Below are positions 1 through 10,527 of a DNA stretch of 17,222 nt, piece by piece (position 1 is the stretch's first letter; each line of letters begins with the position of its first letter). The notes beneath the pieces are model-generated. The model was not told the DNA's origin, searched no databases, and saw only the letters and a program-made list of their open reading frames with translations. The position numbers and the translations under genes were made by a program. The stretch comes from Pseudomonadota bacterium (lineage in GTDB: Bacteria; Pseudomonadota; Gammaproteobacteria; Burkholderiales; Burkholderiaceae_B): the NCBI GenBank assembly GCA_023427945.1, contig JAEYZR010000271.1, forward strand, positions 1-17,222. The letters run 5' to 3'.

Positions 1-1
1 C

Positions 2-388
2 GCCTACGCCCGGCAACTGGTCGAACGCTTCGATGTCCGCGCCGCATCGCTCGAAGTGCGGGCCCGCAGTCTGTCTGGCGGCAACATGCAGAAACTGATT
101 TTGGGACGCACCTTGGCGCGCGAACCCGATCTGATCGTCGCTGACCAACCGACATGGGGCCTGGATGTCGGCGCCGTCGCCTACGTTCGCGCCCAGTTGC
201 TGGCCGCCCGCGAGCGCGGTGCCGGCATTCTGCTGGTGTCCGAAGATCTGGATGAAGTATTGGCCCTGGCCGACCGCGTCGCCGTGCTGTGCGCCGGGCG
301 TCTGGTCGCCATCGCTCCTGCCGTTTCAAGGACTCGCAGCACGATCGGTCTGGCCATGACGGGCGTACCCACGGAATTTTCGACATGA
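2..388 (+). CDS. BmpA/Nup-type nucleoside ABC transporter ATPase, C-terminal part (5' end outside window)
   Basis: These are the last 128 residues of an ATP-binding subunit that powers uptake by the two permeases downstream. The frame is open from base 2. The ABC signature LSGGN (about residues 23-27) is followed by a Walker-B-like segment ADQPTWGLDVGA and a switch region LLVSEDLDEV. In this family (B. subtilis NupO/YufO type, two fused ABC domains) the second domain is degenerate. Here Gln stands at the usual catalytic Glu position and Glu replaces the switch His, which fits the second domain. The stop overlaps the next start (ATGA). A periplasmic BmpA-type binding protein would be expected upstream, outside the window. 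Family assignment is firm; the substrate is inferred from the deaminase in the same operon. Confidence 0.9.
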   Translation, partial: AYARQLVERFDVRAASLEVRARSLSGGNMQKLILGRTLAREPDLIVADQPTWGLDVGAVAYVRAQLLAARERGAGILLVSEDLDEVLALADRVAVLCAGRLVAIAPAVSRTRSTIGLAMTGVPTEFST

Positions 389-1470
389 TGTTTTATCTGG
401 AACGCCGCAGCCAGCCCAGCCGCCTCACGCAGGTCGTGGCCCCGCTGCTCGCCGTTGCCGCCACGCTTGCGATCTGCGCACTGCTGGTCGCCTGGGCAGG
501 CGCACCGGTCGGCCGCACTTATGCGCTGCTGTTCGAAGGCGCGTTCGGCTCGCGCTTCGCACTATCGGAAACCCTGACACGCGCCACGCCGCTCATGCTG
601 ACTGGCCTGGCCTGCGCGGTGGCTTTTCGCGCCCGGTTCTACAACATCGGGGCCGAAGGACAGCTTTATCTGGGCGCCCTGGCAGCCATTGCCGTGGGCG
701 GCATGCACGGCGGCACAGGGATCGACCTGCCCACCCCTGCCCTGTTCGGCCTGATGATGCTTGCGGCCGCGCTTGCAGGTGCCTTGCTGCTGTTGCTGCC
801 AGCCATCCTCAAAACCCGTCTGGGCGTAGACGAAGTCGTCACGACGCTGCTTGGCAACTTCATCGTGCTGCTCTTCATCTCGATGATGCTGGACGGGGTC
901 ATGAAAGACCCGATGGCGATGGGTTGGCCACAGTCTGTCGCCATCAATCCGGAACTTGAATTCGACAAGCTCATTGCCCGGACGCGGGCCCACACCGGCC
1001 TGCTCTGGGCCATCGGCCTGGCGGTCTGCCTGTGGCTGGTCAACCGCTTCAGCGTATTCGGTTTTCAGATGAGAAGTGTCGGCGCCAACGCCCATGCCTC
1101 GAAGTTTCTGGGTTTGCCCGTCACCCGCATCATGCTGCTGACCGCCATGCTCTCCGGTGCCCTGGCCGGGCTGGCTGGCGCCATCGAAGTCGCCGGTCGC
1201 ACCAGCTATCTCACGCTGGACATGTCACCCGGCTATGGCTACACCGGCGTGGTCGTCGCCATGCTCGCCGGCCTGCATCCGCTGGGTGTCATTGCCGCCA
1301 GCCTGTTCGTGGCAGGCATGCTGGTCGGTGCCGACAGCATGAGCCGCGCCGTGACCGTACCCAACTATATTGCCGATGTCATCGTCGCCACCGCCTTGCT
1401 GACCATGCTCGTCGCCACCCTGTTCTCGCAATACCGTATCCGGCGCCGTGCGCCGACGGCATCGCCCTGA
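385..1470 (+). CDS. ABC transporter permease, BmpA/Nup system, first permease
   Basis: This 361-residue inner-membrane permease is of the BPD_transp_2 fold (NupP/YufP-like, COG4603). A short cytoplasmic N-terminus (MMFYLERRSQ) precedes a first hydrophobic helix at about residues 18-38, and further long Leu/Ala/Val/Gly helices run to the C-terminus. The segment EGQLYLGALAAIAVG and the motif LGVDEVVTTLLGNFI resemble the family's conserved cytoplasmic loops. ATG at 385 overlaps the ATPase stop and another ATG follows at 388. The frame is open further upstream, but that would overlap the ATPase by about 100 bases and lacks homology-like sequence. It should form a heterodimeric channel with the next permease. 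Confidence 0.9.
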   Translation: MMFYLERRSQPSRLTQVVAPLLAVAATLAICALLVAWAGAPVGRTYALLFEGAFGSRFALSETLTRATPLMLTGLACAVAFRARFYNIGAEGQLYLGALAAIAVGGMHGGTGIDLPTPALFGLMMLAAALAGALLLLLPAILKTRLGVDEVVTTLLGNFIVLLFISMMLDGVMKDPMAMGWPQSVAINPELEFDKLIARTRAHTGLLWAIGLAVCLWLVNRFSVFGFQMRSVGANAHASKFLGLPVTRIMLLTAMLSGALAGLAGAIEVAGRTSYLTLDMSPGYGYTGVVVAMLAGLHPLGVIAASLFVAGMLVGADSMSRAVTVPNYIADVIVATALLTMLVATLFSQYRIRRRAPTASP

Positions 1471-1482
1471 AGCGAGTTGTCT

Positions 1483-2433
1483 ATGCAATGGATCGACCTA
1501 CTTTCGACGACTGACTTCTGGGTGGCCGTGCTGCGCCTAGCCACTCCGCTGATCCTGGGCACCCTGGGCGTGCTGCTTTGCGAACGCGCCGGGGTGCTCA
1601 ACCTGGGCATCGAAGGCATCATGGTTGCAGGCGCTTTCACAGGCTGGCTGACGGTCTACATGGGGGCGCCGCTGGCCGTGGGCGTGGCTTGCGCAGCACT
1701 GGCGGGCGCCCTGTTCGGATTGCTGCACGCCACACTCACCGTGCCGCTGGGGCTCTCGCAGCACGTCTCGGGGCTGGGCATCACCCTGTTGGCCACCAGC
1801 CTGAGCTCATACGCCTACCGGGTGAGCTTTCCCAAGGTGGACACGCCACCCACCATCACTCCGTTTGCCGGCATGCACTGGCTGGACGGCATTCCCGTCA
1901 TCGGTCCGGTACTGGGTGCGCAGACGCCTCTGACACTGGTCGCGCTGGCAGCCGTGCCACTCATGGCCTGGATGCTGAACCGCACGCCCATCGGGCTGGC
2001 GATACGCATGGTCGGCGAGAATCCCGCGGCGGCCCAGGGCCAGGGTCTGTCGGTCATTGGCCTGCGCATGGGCGCCATCGTCTGCGGCTCCGCACTGATG
2101 GGCATGGCCGGCAGCTTTCTGACGCTGGCCGCCTTCAACGCGTTCTTCTTCAACATGGTCAACGGCCGTGGCTGGGTCTGCGTGGCGCTGGTGGTGTTCG
2201 CCTCCTGGCGCCCGGGCAAGGCGCTGCTGGGTGCCCTGATCTTCGCGTTTTTCGACGCCCTGCAACTTCGCCTCCAGCAAAGCGGGGCCAGCCTGCCGGG
2301 CATGCCGGCCCTGCCCTATCAGGTCTACCTGATGCTGCCTTATATACTTTCGATTCTTGCGCTGGTGCTGCTTGCCCGCCGCGCGGCCTATCCACAAGCC
2401 TTGATGAAGCCCTACCGCAAGGGCGAACGCTAA
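1483..2433 (+). CDS. ABC transporter permease, BmpA/Nup system, second permease
   Basis: This 316-residue membrane protein is of the NupQ/YufQ type (COG1079) and partners the preceding permease. The family pattern is clear near the N-terminus: ATPLILGTLGVLLCERAGVL followed by NLGIEGIMVAGAF. Most of the rest is hydrophobic helices, with the loop NPAAAQGQGLSVIGLRMGA in the middle. ATG at 1483 is chosen with a purine-rich AAGCGAG stretch upstream; an in-frame TTG at 1477 would add two residues. It begins 12 nt after the first permease and ends 3 nt before the deaminase, so all are probably co-transcribed. Confidence 0.9.
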   Translation: MQWIDLLSTTDFWVAVLRLATPLILGTLGVLLCERAGVLNLGIEGIMVAGAFTGWLTVYMGAPLAVGVACAALAGALFGLLHATLTVPLGLSQHVSGLGITLLATSLSSYAYRVSFPKVDTPPTITPFAGMHWLDGIPVIGPVLGAQTPLTLVALAAVPLMAWMLNRTPIGLAIRMVGENPAAAQGQGLSVIGLRMGAIVCGSALMGMAGSFLTLAAFNAFFFNMVNGRGWVCVALVVFASWRPGKALLGALIFAFFDALQLRLQQSGASLPGMPALPYQVYLMLPYILSILALVLLARRAAYPQALMKPYRKGER

Positions 2434-2436
2434 AAC

Positions 2437-3705
2437 ATGTTCGACTTTCTGATTACCCACGCTTCGCTTGCAGATGGCCGCAAAAACATCGACATCGGCA
2501 TCACCGACGGCCTGATCGCCGCGGTCGGGCCTGCCCTGTCCGCCCAGGCCGCCCAGACCTGGGATGCCCAGGGCCAACTGGTCAGCACGCCTTTCGTGGA
2601 TGCGCACTTCCACATGGATGCCACGCTCTCCTACGGCCTGCCTCGCGTCAATGCTTCGGGCACCCTGCTGGAAGGCATAGCGCTGTGGGGCGAACTCAAG
2701 CCGCTGCTCACCCAGGAGGCGCTGGTCGAACGCGCACTGGCCTATTGCGACTGGGCAGTGGCGCAGGGGCTGCTGGCCATCCGTTCCCACGTGGACATCT
2801 GCGATCCCAAGCTGCTGGCCGTCGAGGCGCTGCTGCACGTGCGCGAGCGCGTCAGACCCTACATCGACCTGCAACTGGTGGCGTTTCCCCAGGATGGCGT
2901 GTTGCGCGCCCCCGGTGCACTGGACAACCTCAAACGCGCGCTCGACATGGGCGTGGATGTCGTGGGCGGCATTCCCCATTTCGAACGAACCATGCAGGAC
3001 GGCGCTCAATCGGTCCAGACGCTGTGCGAACTGGCGGCCGATCGGGGCCTGCGTGTCGACATGCATTGCGACGAAAGCGACGACCCCCTGTCGCGCCATA
3101 TCGAAACCCTCGCATTCCAGACCCAGCGCCTGGGCCTGCAAGGCCGTGTGACCGGCTCGCACCTGACATCCATGCACAGCATGGACAACTACTACGTCTC
3201 CAAACTCATCCCGCTGATCCGGGAATCGGGCGTCTCGGTGATCGCCAATCCCTTGATCAACATCACCTTGCAGGGACGCCACGACACCTATCCCAAACGC
3301 CGGGGCATGACACGGGTGCCGGAACTGCTGGCCGCTGGTGTTCCAGTGGCCTTCGGCCACGATTGCGTCATGGATCCCTGGTACAGCCTGGGTTCGGCCG
3401 ACATGCTGGAAGTCGCACACATGGGTCTGCACGTTGCCCAGATGACCGGTCAGGACGCCATGCGGGCGTGCTTCGATGCCGTCACCCGGACACCGGCGCA
3501 GATCATGGGGCTGGATGTCGGCATCGAGCCGGGCAAACGCGCCGATCTGGTCGTGCTGCAGGCCAGCGACCCCATCGAAGCCATCCGGTTGCGCGCAGCG
3601 CGACTGATGGTGATGCGTGCCGGCAAGGTACTGGCCACCACACCACCGCGTATCAGCCACCTCCAGATCGCTGGACGCCCCGCAAGCGTCAACCTGCAAC
3701 GCTAG
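2437..3705 (+). CDS. codA: CodA-family cytosine deaminase with Asp314-to-Cys change; candidate 5-methylcytosine deaminase
   Basis: This 422-residue amidohydrolase is collinear with E. coli CodA with a constant offset of four residues. Metal and catalytic residues are present: His57 and His59 (DAHFH), His210 and Glu213 (HCDES), His242 (SHLTSMH) and Asp309 (FGHDC). Other CodA signatures include IDLQLVAFPQDG, GGIPHFERT, ANPLINITLQGR and YPKRRGMTRV. CodA hydrolyses cytosine to uracil and ammonia in the cytosol. Residue 310 is Cys where E. coli has Asp314. CodA homologues lacking that Asp (from Klebsiella, Rhodobacter and Corynebacterium) were reported to deaminate 5-methylcytosine to thymine. The gene sits 3 nt after a nucleoside-type ABC permease, pointing to coupled import and deamination. 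The family is near certain; 5-methylcytosine as substrate is an inference. Confidence 0.92.
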   Translation: MFDFLITHASLADGRKNIDIGITDGLIAAVGPALSAQAAQTWDAQGQLVSTPFVDAHFHMDATLSYGLPRVNASGTLLEGIALWGELKPLLTQEALVERALAYCDWAVAQGLLAIRSHVDICDPKLLAVEALLHVRERVRPYIDLQLVAFPQDGVLRAPGALDNLKRALDMGVDVVGGIPHFERTMQDGAQSVQTLCELAADRGLRVDMHCDESDDPLSRHIETLAFQTQRLGLQGRVTGSHLTSMHSMDNYYVSKLIPLIRESGVSVIANPLINITLQGRHDTYPKRRGMTRVPELLAAGVPVAFGHDCVMDPWYSLGSADMLEVAHMGLHVAQMTGQDAMRACFDAVTRTPAQIMGLDVGIEPGKRADLVVLQASDPIEAIRLRAARLMVMRAGKVLATTPPRISHLQIAGRPASVNLQR

Positions 3706-3745
3706 CGCATGTGGCGTGTGCCGTAGGCCGCGCGCCATTCATTGC

Positions 3746-3762
3746 TGACGAGCCTGTCGTCA
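3746..3762. terminator. Possible weak bidirectional hairpin between convergent genes
   Basis: TGACGA and TCGTCA form a 6-bp stem with a 5-base loop in the 62-base gap between the convergent deaminase and esterase stops. No T-run follows on either strand, so intrinsic termination is doubtful and this may be chance. Confidence 0.25.
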
Positions 3763-3767
3763 ATCGA

Positions 3768-4466
3768 TCAATGCAGGGTCGTGCCCTCTGGTGCGCTTTC
3801 GGTGATGCCCAGGGCCTCTTTCCAGCTGCGCAAAGGCACGCACGTCTGCAGGCGGACGATGGCGCGGGCAACCAATGCAGGATGCAGTTCGTGTCCGACA
3901 TGGCTGGCAATGTCGATAGTACTGTCGGCGTTCAACGTCCCCAGGCGCACATGCGCATTCTGGGCATGTGCGACGGGGGTGACCTCATCGTTCTGACCAT
4001 GCAGAAAATGAAAGGTGCAGGCAAGCGGCAACTGGGTGGGCAAAGTGGCGAATCGCCCGGAAAATGCCAGCACCCGCCCCGCCAGATCCGCATGCGTGGC
4101 AAGCGCGAGCGCCATCGTGGCGCCCTGGGAAAAACCCACTAGAGCCGTCTGGGCTGGTGTCAGGCCAAAACGTTGCTGCGCCTGCTGCACAAAAGCCAAT
4201 AGTTCGGGCAACGCCGTGTCGACCTCCTGGGCACGCTCAGTGTCGGTCAAGGCCCCACTGGTAAACCATTCATAGCCCGCATTCACATGCTCGCCAAGCC
4301 GGCCACTGGCCGGGGTCAGAATGACACTATCGGGAAACGTGGCACGCAACGCCGTAGCCAACCCCAACATGGCCTGGGGATCGGATTGCTCCCCATGCAA
4401 CAACACGAACAACTGAGCCGGCACAGTGGCCTCGGGCAGCCATTCGTAAAACGGAATCAACGCCAT
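3768..4466 (-). CDS. ypfH: YpfH-like alpha/beta-hydrolase serine esterase
   Basis: This 232-residue cytosolic esterase is of the phospholipase/carboxylesterase family. The alpha/beta-hydrolase landmarks are in order: the oxyanion-hole strand LFVLLHGEQSD (His24-Gly25), the nucleophile elbow GFSQG (Ser113), the acid Asp160 in HGQNDEV and the catalytic His192 in VGHEL. The run DLAGRVLAFSGRFATLP closely resembles E. coli YpfH, which hydrolyses short-chain acyl esters in vitro and has no settled physiological role. ATG at 4466 gives a start in line with YpfH. The frame stays open 22 codons upstream with a hydrophobic stretch (MFLLLLHLYVILA), but that extension runs towards the SOS box and is probably untranslated. 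It is convergent with the deaminase and divergent from imuA. Confidence 0.88.
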   Translation of the reverse strand: MALIPFYEWLPEATVPAQLFVLLHGEQSDPQAMLGLATALRATFPDSVILTPASGRLGEHVNAGYEWFTSGALTDTERAQEVDTALPELLAFVQQAQQRFGLTPAQTALVGFSQGATMALALATHADLAGRVLAFSGRFATLPTQLPLACTFHFLHGQNDEVTPVAHAQNAHVRLGTLNADSTIDIASHVGHELHPALVARAIVRLQTCVPLRSWKEALGITESAPEGTTLH

Positions 4467-4539
4467 ACGCCATATGAAATTTGTGACATGTCGAGCCAGT
4501 ATCACATACAAGTGCAACAGGAGCAAAAACACAAAAGTA

Positions 4540-4555
4540 CTGTATATTTGTACAG
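4540..4555 (+). promoter_or_regulatory. LexA-binding site (SOS box) for imuA-imuB-dnaE2
   Basis: CTGTATATTTGTACAG matches the CTGT-N8-ACAG form. The extended 20-mer at 4538-4557 agrees with the E. coli consensus TACTGTATATATATACAGTA at 17 of 20 positions. It lies 24 nt before the imuA start and overlaps a -10-like TATATT at 4543-4548, a position where a repressor would block transcription. It also lies 74 nt upstream of the divergent esterase start, so control of both directions is possible. Confidence 0.88.
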
Positions 4556-4579
4556 TTTATTTGTTTCACGAGGCGGCCT

Positions 4580-5296
4580 ATGTCGTCAACCACCGTACAC
4601 CTGCAACCCGATCGTATCCACCCCTCCTTGTGGCGGGCAACCGAACTCGCCGGCAATCAGCACAGCAGCGTTTCAACCGGCCACAGCGTCCTGGATGCAG
4701 AATTGCCCGGACACGGCTGGCCCACTGGCAGCCTGACAGAACTACTGGTTTCTCAGTCCGGTATCGGTGAACTCCGGTTGCTTCGTCCCGTGCTCGCCGG
4801 ACTGAACAGCCAGCGCCCGATTGTCATGCTGCAGCCCCCCTATACCCCCAATAGCGTGTGCTGCCAGGCACGCGCCCAGAACGAACGGGGCTGGCTGTGG
4901 CTGGCACCGCAACGCAGTCAGGACGCACCCTGGGCAGCCGAACAGGTGCTCAAGAACGGTTCCTGCGCCGCCTTGCTGTATTGGCAGGCCGACATCCGCG
5001 CCGCCACACTCAGGCGTCTGCATCTGGCGGCGCAATCCAGCGACACCCTGTTTTTCATGCTGCGCCCGGCTCATGCGGCAAACCAGTCTTCCCCAGCTCC
5101 CTTGCGCCTGCGCCTCACACCCGCCCCGGCGGGGCTGCATATCGACATCCTCAAACGACGCGGGTCCACGCTGAACGAAACCCTGCTGATCGATCTGCCC
5201 ACTCCTGCTCCCATCGTCACCCCCCATGCGCCTCTGGATCGCCATACACCTGCACGCACTAGTGCTGGACGCCCTGCGCCTGCAATGGCCCAATAA
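4580..5296 (+). CDS. imuA: ImuA, RecA-like accessory protein of the SOS mutasome
   Basis: ImuA acts with ImuB and DnaE2 (ImuC) in translesion synthesis and damage-induced mutagenesis. The 238-residue product shows the family N-terminus: LWRATEL near residues 17-23, STGHSVLDAELPGHGWPTGS, then TELLVSQSGIGELRLLRP. In the last segment SGIGELRL stands where RecA has its Walker A loop, and the GK[ST] needed for ATP binding is absent, as is usual for ImuA. Later blocks (ERGWLWLAP, AALLYWQADI, DTLFFMLRP) also fit. ATG at 4580 has GAGG at 4570-4573 upstream. The gene follows the SOS box directly and overlaps imuB by 71 bases. The low-complexity Pro/Ala tail coincides with that overlap. Confidence 0.9.
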   Translation: MSSTTVHLQPDRIHPSLWRATELAGNQHSSVSTGHSVLDAELPGHGWPTGSLTELLVSQSGIGELRLLRPVLAGLNSQRPIVMLQPPYTPNSVCCQARAQNERGWLWLAPQRSQDAPWAAEQVLKNGSCAALLYWQADIRAATLRRLHLAAQSSDTLFFMLRPAHAANQSSPAPLRLRLTPAPAGLHIDILKRRGSTLNETLLIDLPTPAPIVTPHAPLDRHTPARTSAGRPAPAMAQ

Positions 5297-6716
5297 CGGC
5301 GAGCCCTGCATCGTGGTGGAGCGCGACCATGTGGCCGCCGCCTGTGCGCGTGCGCGCAACCTGGGTGTGAACGTGGGCATGCGCAAAAGCGGCGCCACGG
5401 TCCTGGCACCGCACGCCTGCCTGCTGCAGCGCAAACATTCGGCCGAACACCATGCACTGCAACGCACGGCCCTGGCCATGCTGCAATACACCCCTGAAGT
5501 CGCCTTTGCCCATACCCATGCCCTGTTACTGGACGTCAGCGCCAGCCTGATGATGTTCAAAGGGCCGCGTCACCTCTCGCGCCTCATCACCCAAACCCTG
5601 CGGCGCCTGGGATGGCGCGCACATCTAGGCATGGCGCCCACAGCCCAGGGCGCCTGGCTGCTGGCCATGCGAGATCCGATTCACGGCAGCCGCACCACAG
5701 GTATCCGCCACCCGATCCGTCGTTGCGTGCGCATGAGCACCTTGCATCGCCATCTCGACGCCCTCCCCCTGCACGACCTGCCTGCCGCCGAACCGCGTCG
5801 TGAATGGCTCAATGGCGTGGGCTGCCATACCCTGGGAGACCTGCGAGCATTGCCCCGCCCAGCGTTGCAGAGAAGAATCGGCACAGACGTGCTGCGGGCC
5901 CTGGATACCGCCTATGGCGATCGCCCCGACATTCACGTCTGGTTCACGCCTCCCGAACATTTCGATCAACGTATCGAACTGATCGAGCGCATCGAACACA
6001 CGACAGCAGTCAGCGCAGTCCTGAACGAACTCATCAATCAGATGAGCGGCTGGCTCAGTCAACGACACCAGGCGACCGACCACCTGCTGCTGTCGCTACA
6101 GCACGAAAGCTCACGCCATGCGTGCCCTCCCACGACCGTCGATCTGCACCTGGCTGCGCCCGCCTGGCAGGCTGTTCATTTGCAAGCCCTGCTCAAGGAA
6201 AAACTCGACCGGCTCGTGCTTGCGGCACCGGTCGTGGCCGTCGCCCTGCGCACCGCATCCACCGTTGCGCAGCCCGCGATCAGCGAAATGCTTTTCCCTG
6301 AACCTGGCGGCTGCGCCGAAGACCGCGTCAAACTGCTCGACCTGCTGGTTGCCAGACTCGGCCCGGATCACGTCCTGCAGGCGAGCATGCGCCTGGACCA
6401 TCGCCCAGAACAGGCCAACCACTGGTTGCCCGCACTGCATCCTGCACAAGCCCCTTGCTCGCCAGACGAGATGGAGCGCCCATTCTGGCTGCTCGACCCG
6501 CCACTGGCCCTGCGCACGCATCACGACAGACCCTATTACGGCTCGGCACTCAGCCTGGTCAAAGGGCCCGAGCGCATCGAAACCGGCTGGTGGGACAACG
6601 CGTTGGCCATACGCGATTATTTCGTGGCCCAGGATGCCCAATCCATTCATTACTGGATTTACCGTGAGCGCGACCATGCCCAGCCGCGCTGGTATCTGCA
6701 CGGGTTGTTTGCCTGA
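5226..6716 (+). CDS. imuB: ImuB, inactive Y-family polymerase-like mutasome hub
   Basis: ImuB links ImuA, DnaE2 and the beta clamp at stalled forks rather than polymerising DNA. The 496-residue protein starts MRLWIAIHLHALVLDAL, the usual ImuB beginning. The catalytic acids of active Y-family polymerases (Asp8, Asp103 and Glu104 in E. coli Pol IV) appear here as His8, Asp103 and Val104, so catalysis should be lost. A little-finger-like region follows. The segment EMLFPEPG (Leu356-Phe357) is a possible clamp-binding motif. The C-terminus has typical ImuB blocks: PFWLLDPPLALR, VKGPERIETGWWD, RDYFVAQ and WYLHGLFA. The start at 5226 lies inside imuA and has no good ribosome-binding site, yet the N-terminal homology supports it. 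dnaE2 starts 2 nt after the stop. Confidence 0.92.
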   Translation: MRLWIAIHLHALVLDALRLQWPNNGEPCIVVERDHVAAACARARNLGVNVGMRKSGATVLAPHACLLQRKHSAEHHALQRTALAMLQYTPEVAFAHTHALLLDVSASLMMFKGPRHLSRLITQTLRRLGWRAHLGMAPTAQGAWLLAMRDPIHGSRTTGIRHPIRRCVRMSTLHRHLDALPLHDLPAAEPRREWLNGVGCHTLGDLRALPRPALQRRIGTDVLRALDTAYGDRPDIHVWFTPPEHFDQRIELIERIEHTTAVSAVLNELINQMSGWLSQRHQATDHLLLSLQHESSRHACPPTTVDLHLAAPAWQAVHLQALLKEKLDRLVLAAPVVAVALRTASTVAQPAISEMLFPEPGGCAEDRVKLLDLLVARLGPDHVLQASMRLDHRPEQANHWLPALHPAQAPCSPDEMERPFWLLDPPLALRTHHDRPYYGSALSLVKGPERIETGWWDNALAIRDYFVAQDAQSIHYWIYRERDHAQPRWYLHGLFA

Positions 6717-6718
6717 TC

Positions 6719-9916
<3,198 letters not shown>

Positions 9917-9939
9917 CGCAAACAAACCACCAAACTCAG

Positions 9940-9945
9940 TAAAAT
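9940..9945 (+). promoter_or_regulatory. Possible -10 element of the yqeY promoter
   Basis: TAAAAT lies in a small AT-rich patch in the 70-base gap between dnaE2 and yqeY. No convincing -35 hexamer is visible 16-18 bases upstream. Transcription from here would give a leader of about 35 nt and let yqeY be expressed without SOS induction. Confidence 0.4.
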
Positions 9946-9986
9946 AGCGTTTCTGCGCACTTGCGCCTCGCTCACTCACTCATACC

Positions 9987-10448
9987 ATGACCGCTGTCAC
10001 CCTGAAAACCCGCCTGGCCGATGCCGTCAAAGATGCCATGCGCGCCAAGGACTCCGCACGCCTGACCACCCTGCGCATGCTTTCGGCCGCCATCAAACAG
10101 AAAGAAGTCGACGAACGTGTCGAACTCGATGACGCCGCCATCACCTCGATCGTGGAAAAACAAGTCAAACAGCGGCGCGAATCGGCCACCGCATTCGATG
10201 CCGCTGGTCGCACAGAAAGCGCCGAACTCGAACGCGCCGAAATCCTGGTCCTGCAGACGTTTCTGCCCCAGGCTGCCACGCCTGAAGAAATCCAGGTCGC
10301 CGTGGATGCCGCCATTGCCGAAGTGCAAGCCTCCGGTGTGACTGGTGCCCCGGCGATGGGCAAAGTCATGGGCCTGCTCAAACAGTCACTGGCTGGCCGT
10401 GCCGACATGACCGTCATATCCAAAGAAGTAAAAGCCCGCCTGACCTGA
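9987..10448 (+). CDS. yqeY: GatB/YqeY domain protein
   Basis: This 153-residue cytosolic protein covers the complete YqeY family. Its all-helical fold resembles the tRNA-binding tail domain of GatB, the amidotransferase subunit. The cellular role is not established. Characteristic blocks are LKTRLADAVKDAMRAKDSAR, LRMLSAAIKQKEVD, ILVLQTFLPQAATPEEI, GAPAMGKVMGLLKQSLAGRADM and a final VKARL. ATG at 9987 is followed directly by the conserved N-terminus, though no clear Shine-Dalgarno is seen. In many bacteria yqeY lies between rpsU and dnaG; here it follows dnaE2 and no rpsU is present. It converges with the sensor kinase gene. Confidence 0.92.
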   Translation: MTAVTLKTRLADAVKDAMRAKDSARLTTLRMLSAAIKQKEVDERVELDDAAITSIVEKQVKQRRESATAFDAAGRTESAELERAEILVLQTFLPQAATPEEIQVAVDAAIAEVQASGVTGAPAMGKVMGLLKQSLAGRADMTVISKEVKARLT

Positions 10449-10470
10449 TTCAATCCGGAAAATCGGGCGA

Positions 10471-10503
10471 CCTGCACGGCCCCCAGAGCAACCGTGGTGC
10501 AGG
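10471..10503. terminator. Possible hairpin between convergent yqeY and sensor kinase genes
   Basis: CCTGCAC (10471-10477) and GTGCAGG (10497-10503) form a 7-bp stem around a 19-base loop, with an alternative inner pairing GCACGG/CCGTGC. It sits in the 79-base convergent gap, where a shared terminator would be expected. No U-tract follows, so support is weak. Confidence 0.3.
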
Positions 10504-10527
10504 GTTGGCGTGCGCCAATAAATAGCG

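Noticed and set aside
1807..3738. A 643-codon open frame on - opposite the permease and deaminase
   Set aside because: Antisense to CodA, whose catalytic residues are all intact. The His/Gln/Asp/Gly-rich composition is typical of antisense frames in GC-rich DNA.
1578..4142. An 854-codon open frame on + overlapping the second permease and the deaminase
   Set aside because: It reads in a shifted frame over genes with clear family motifs, is rich in Arg/His/Gly/Pro, and shows no domain. It is a GC-bias artefact.
4467..4532. A 22-residue hydrophobic N-terminal extension of the esterase
   Set aside because: YpfH proteins are cytosolic and align from the later Met; the extension approaches the SOS box and its presumed promoter region.
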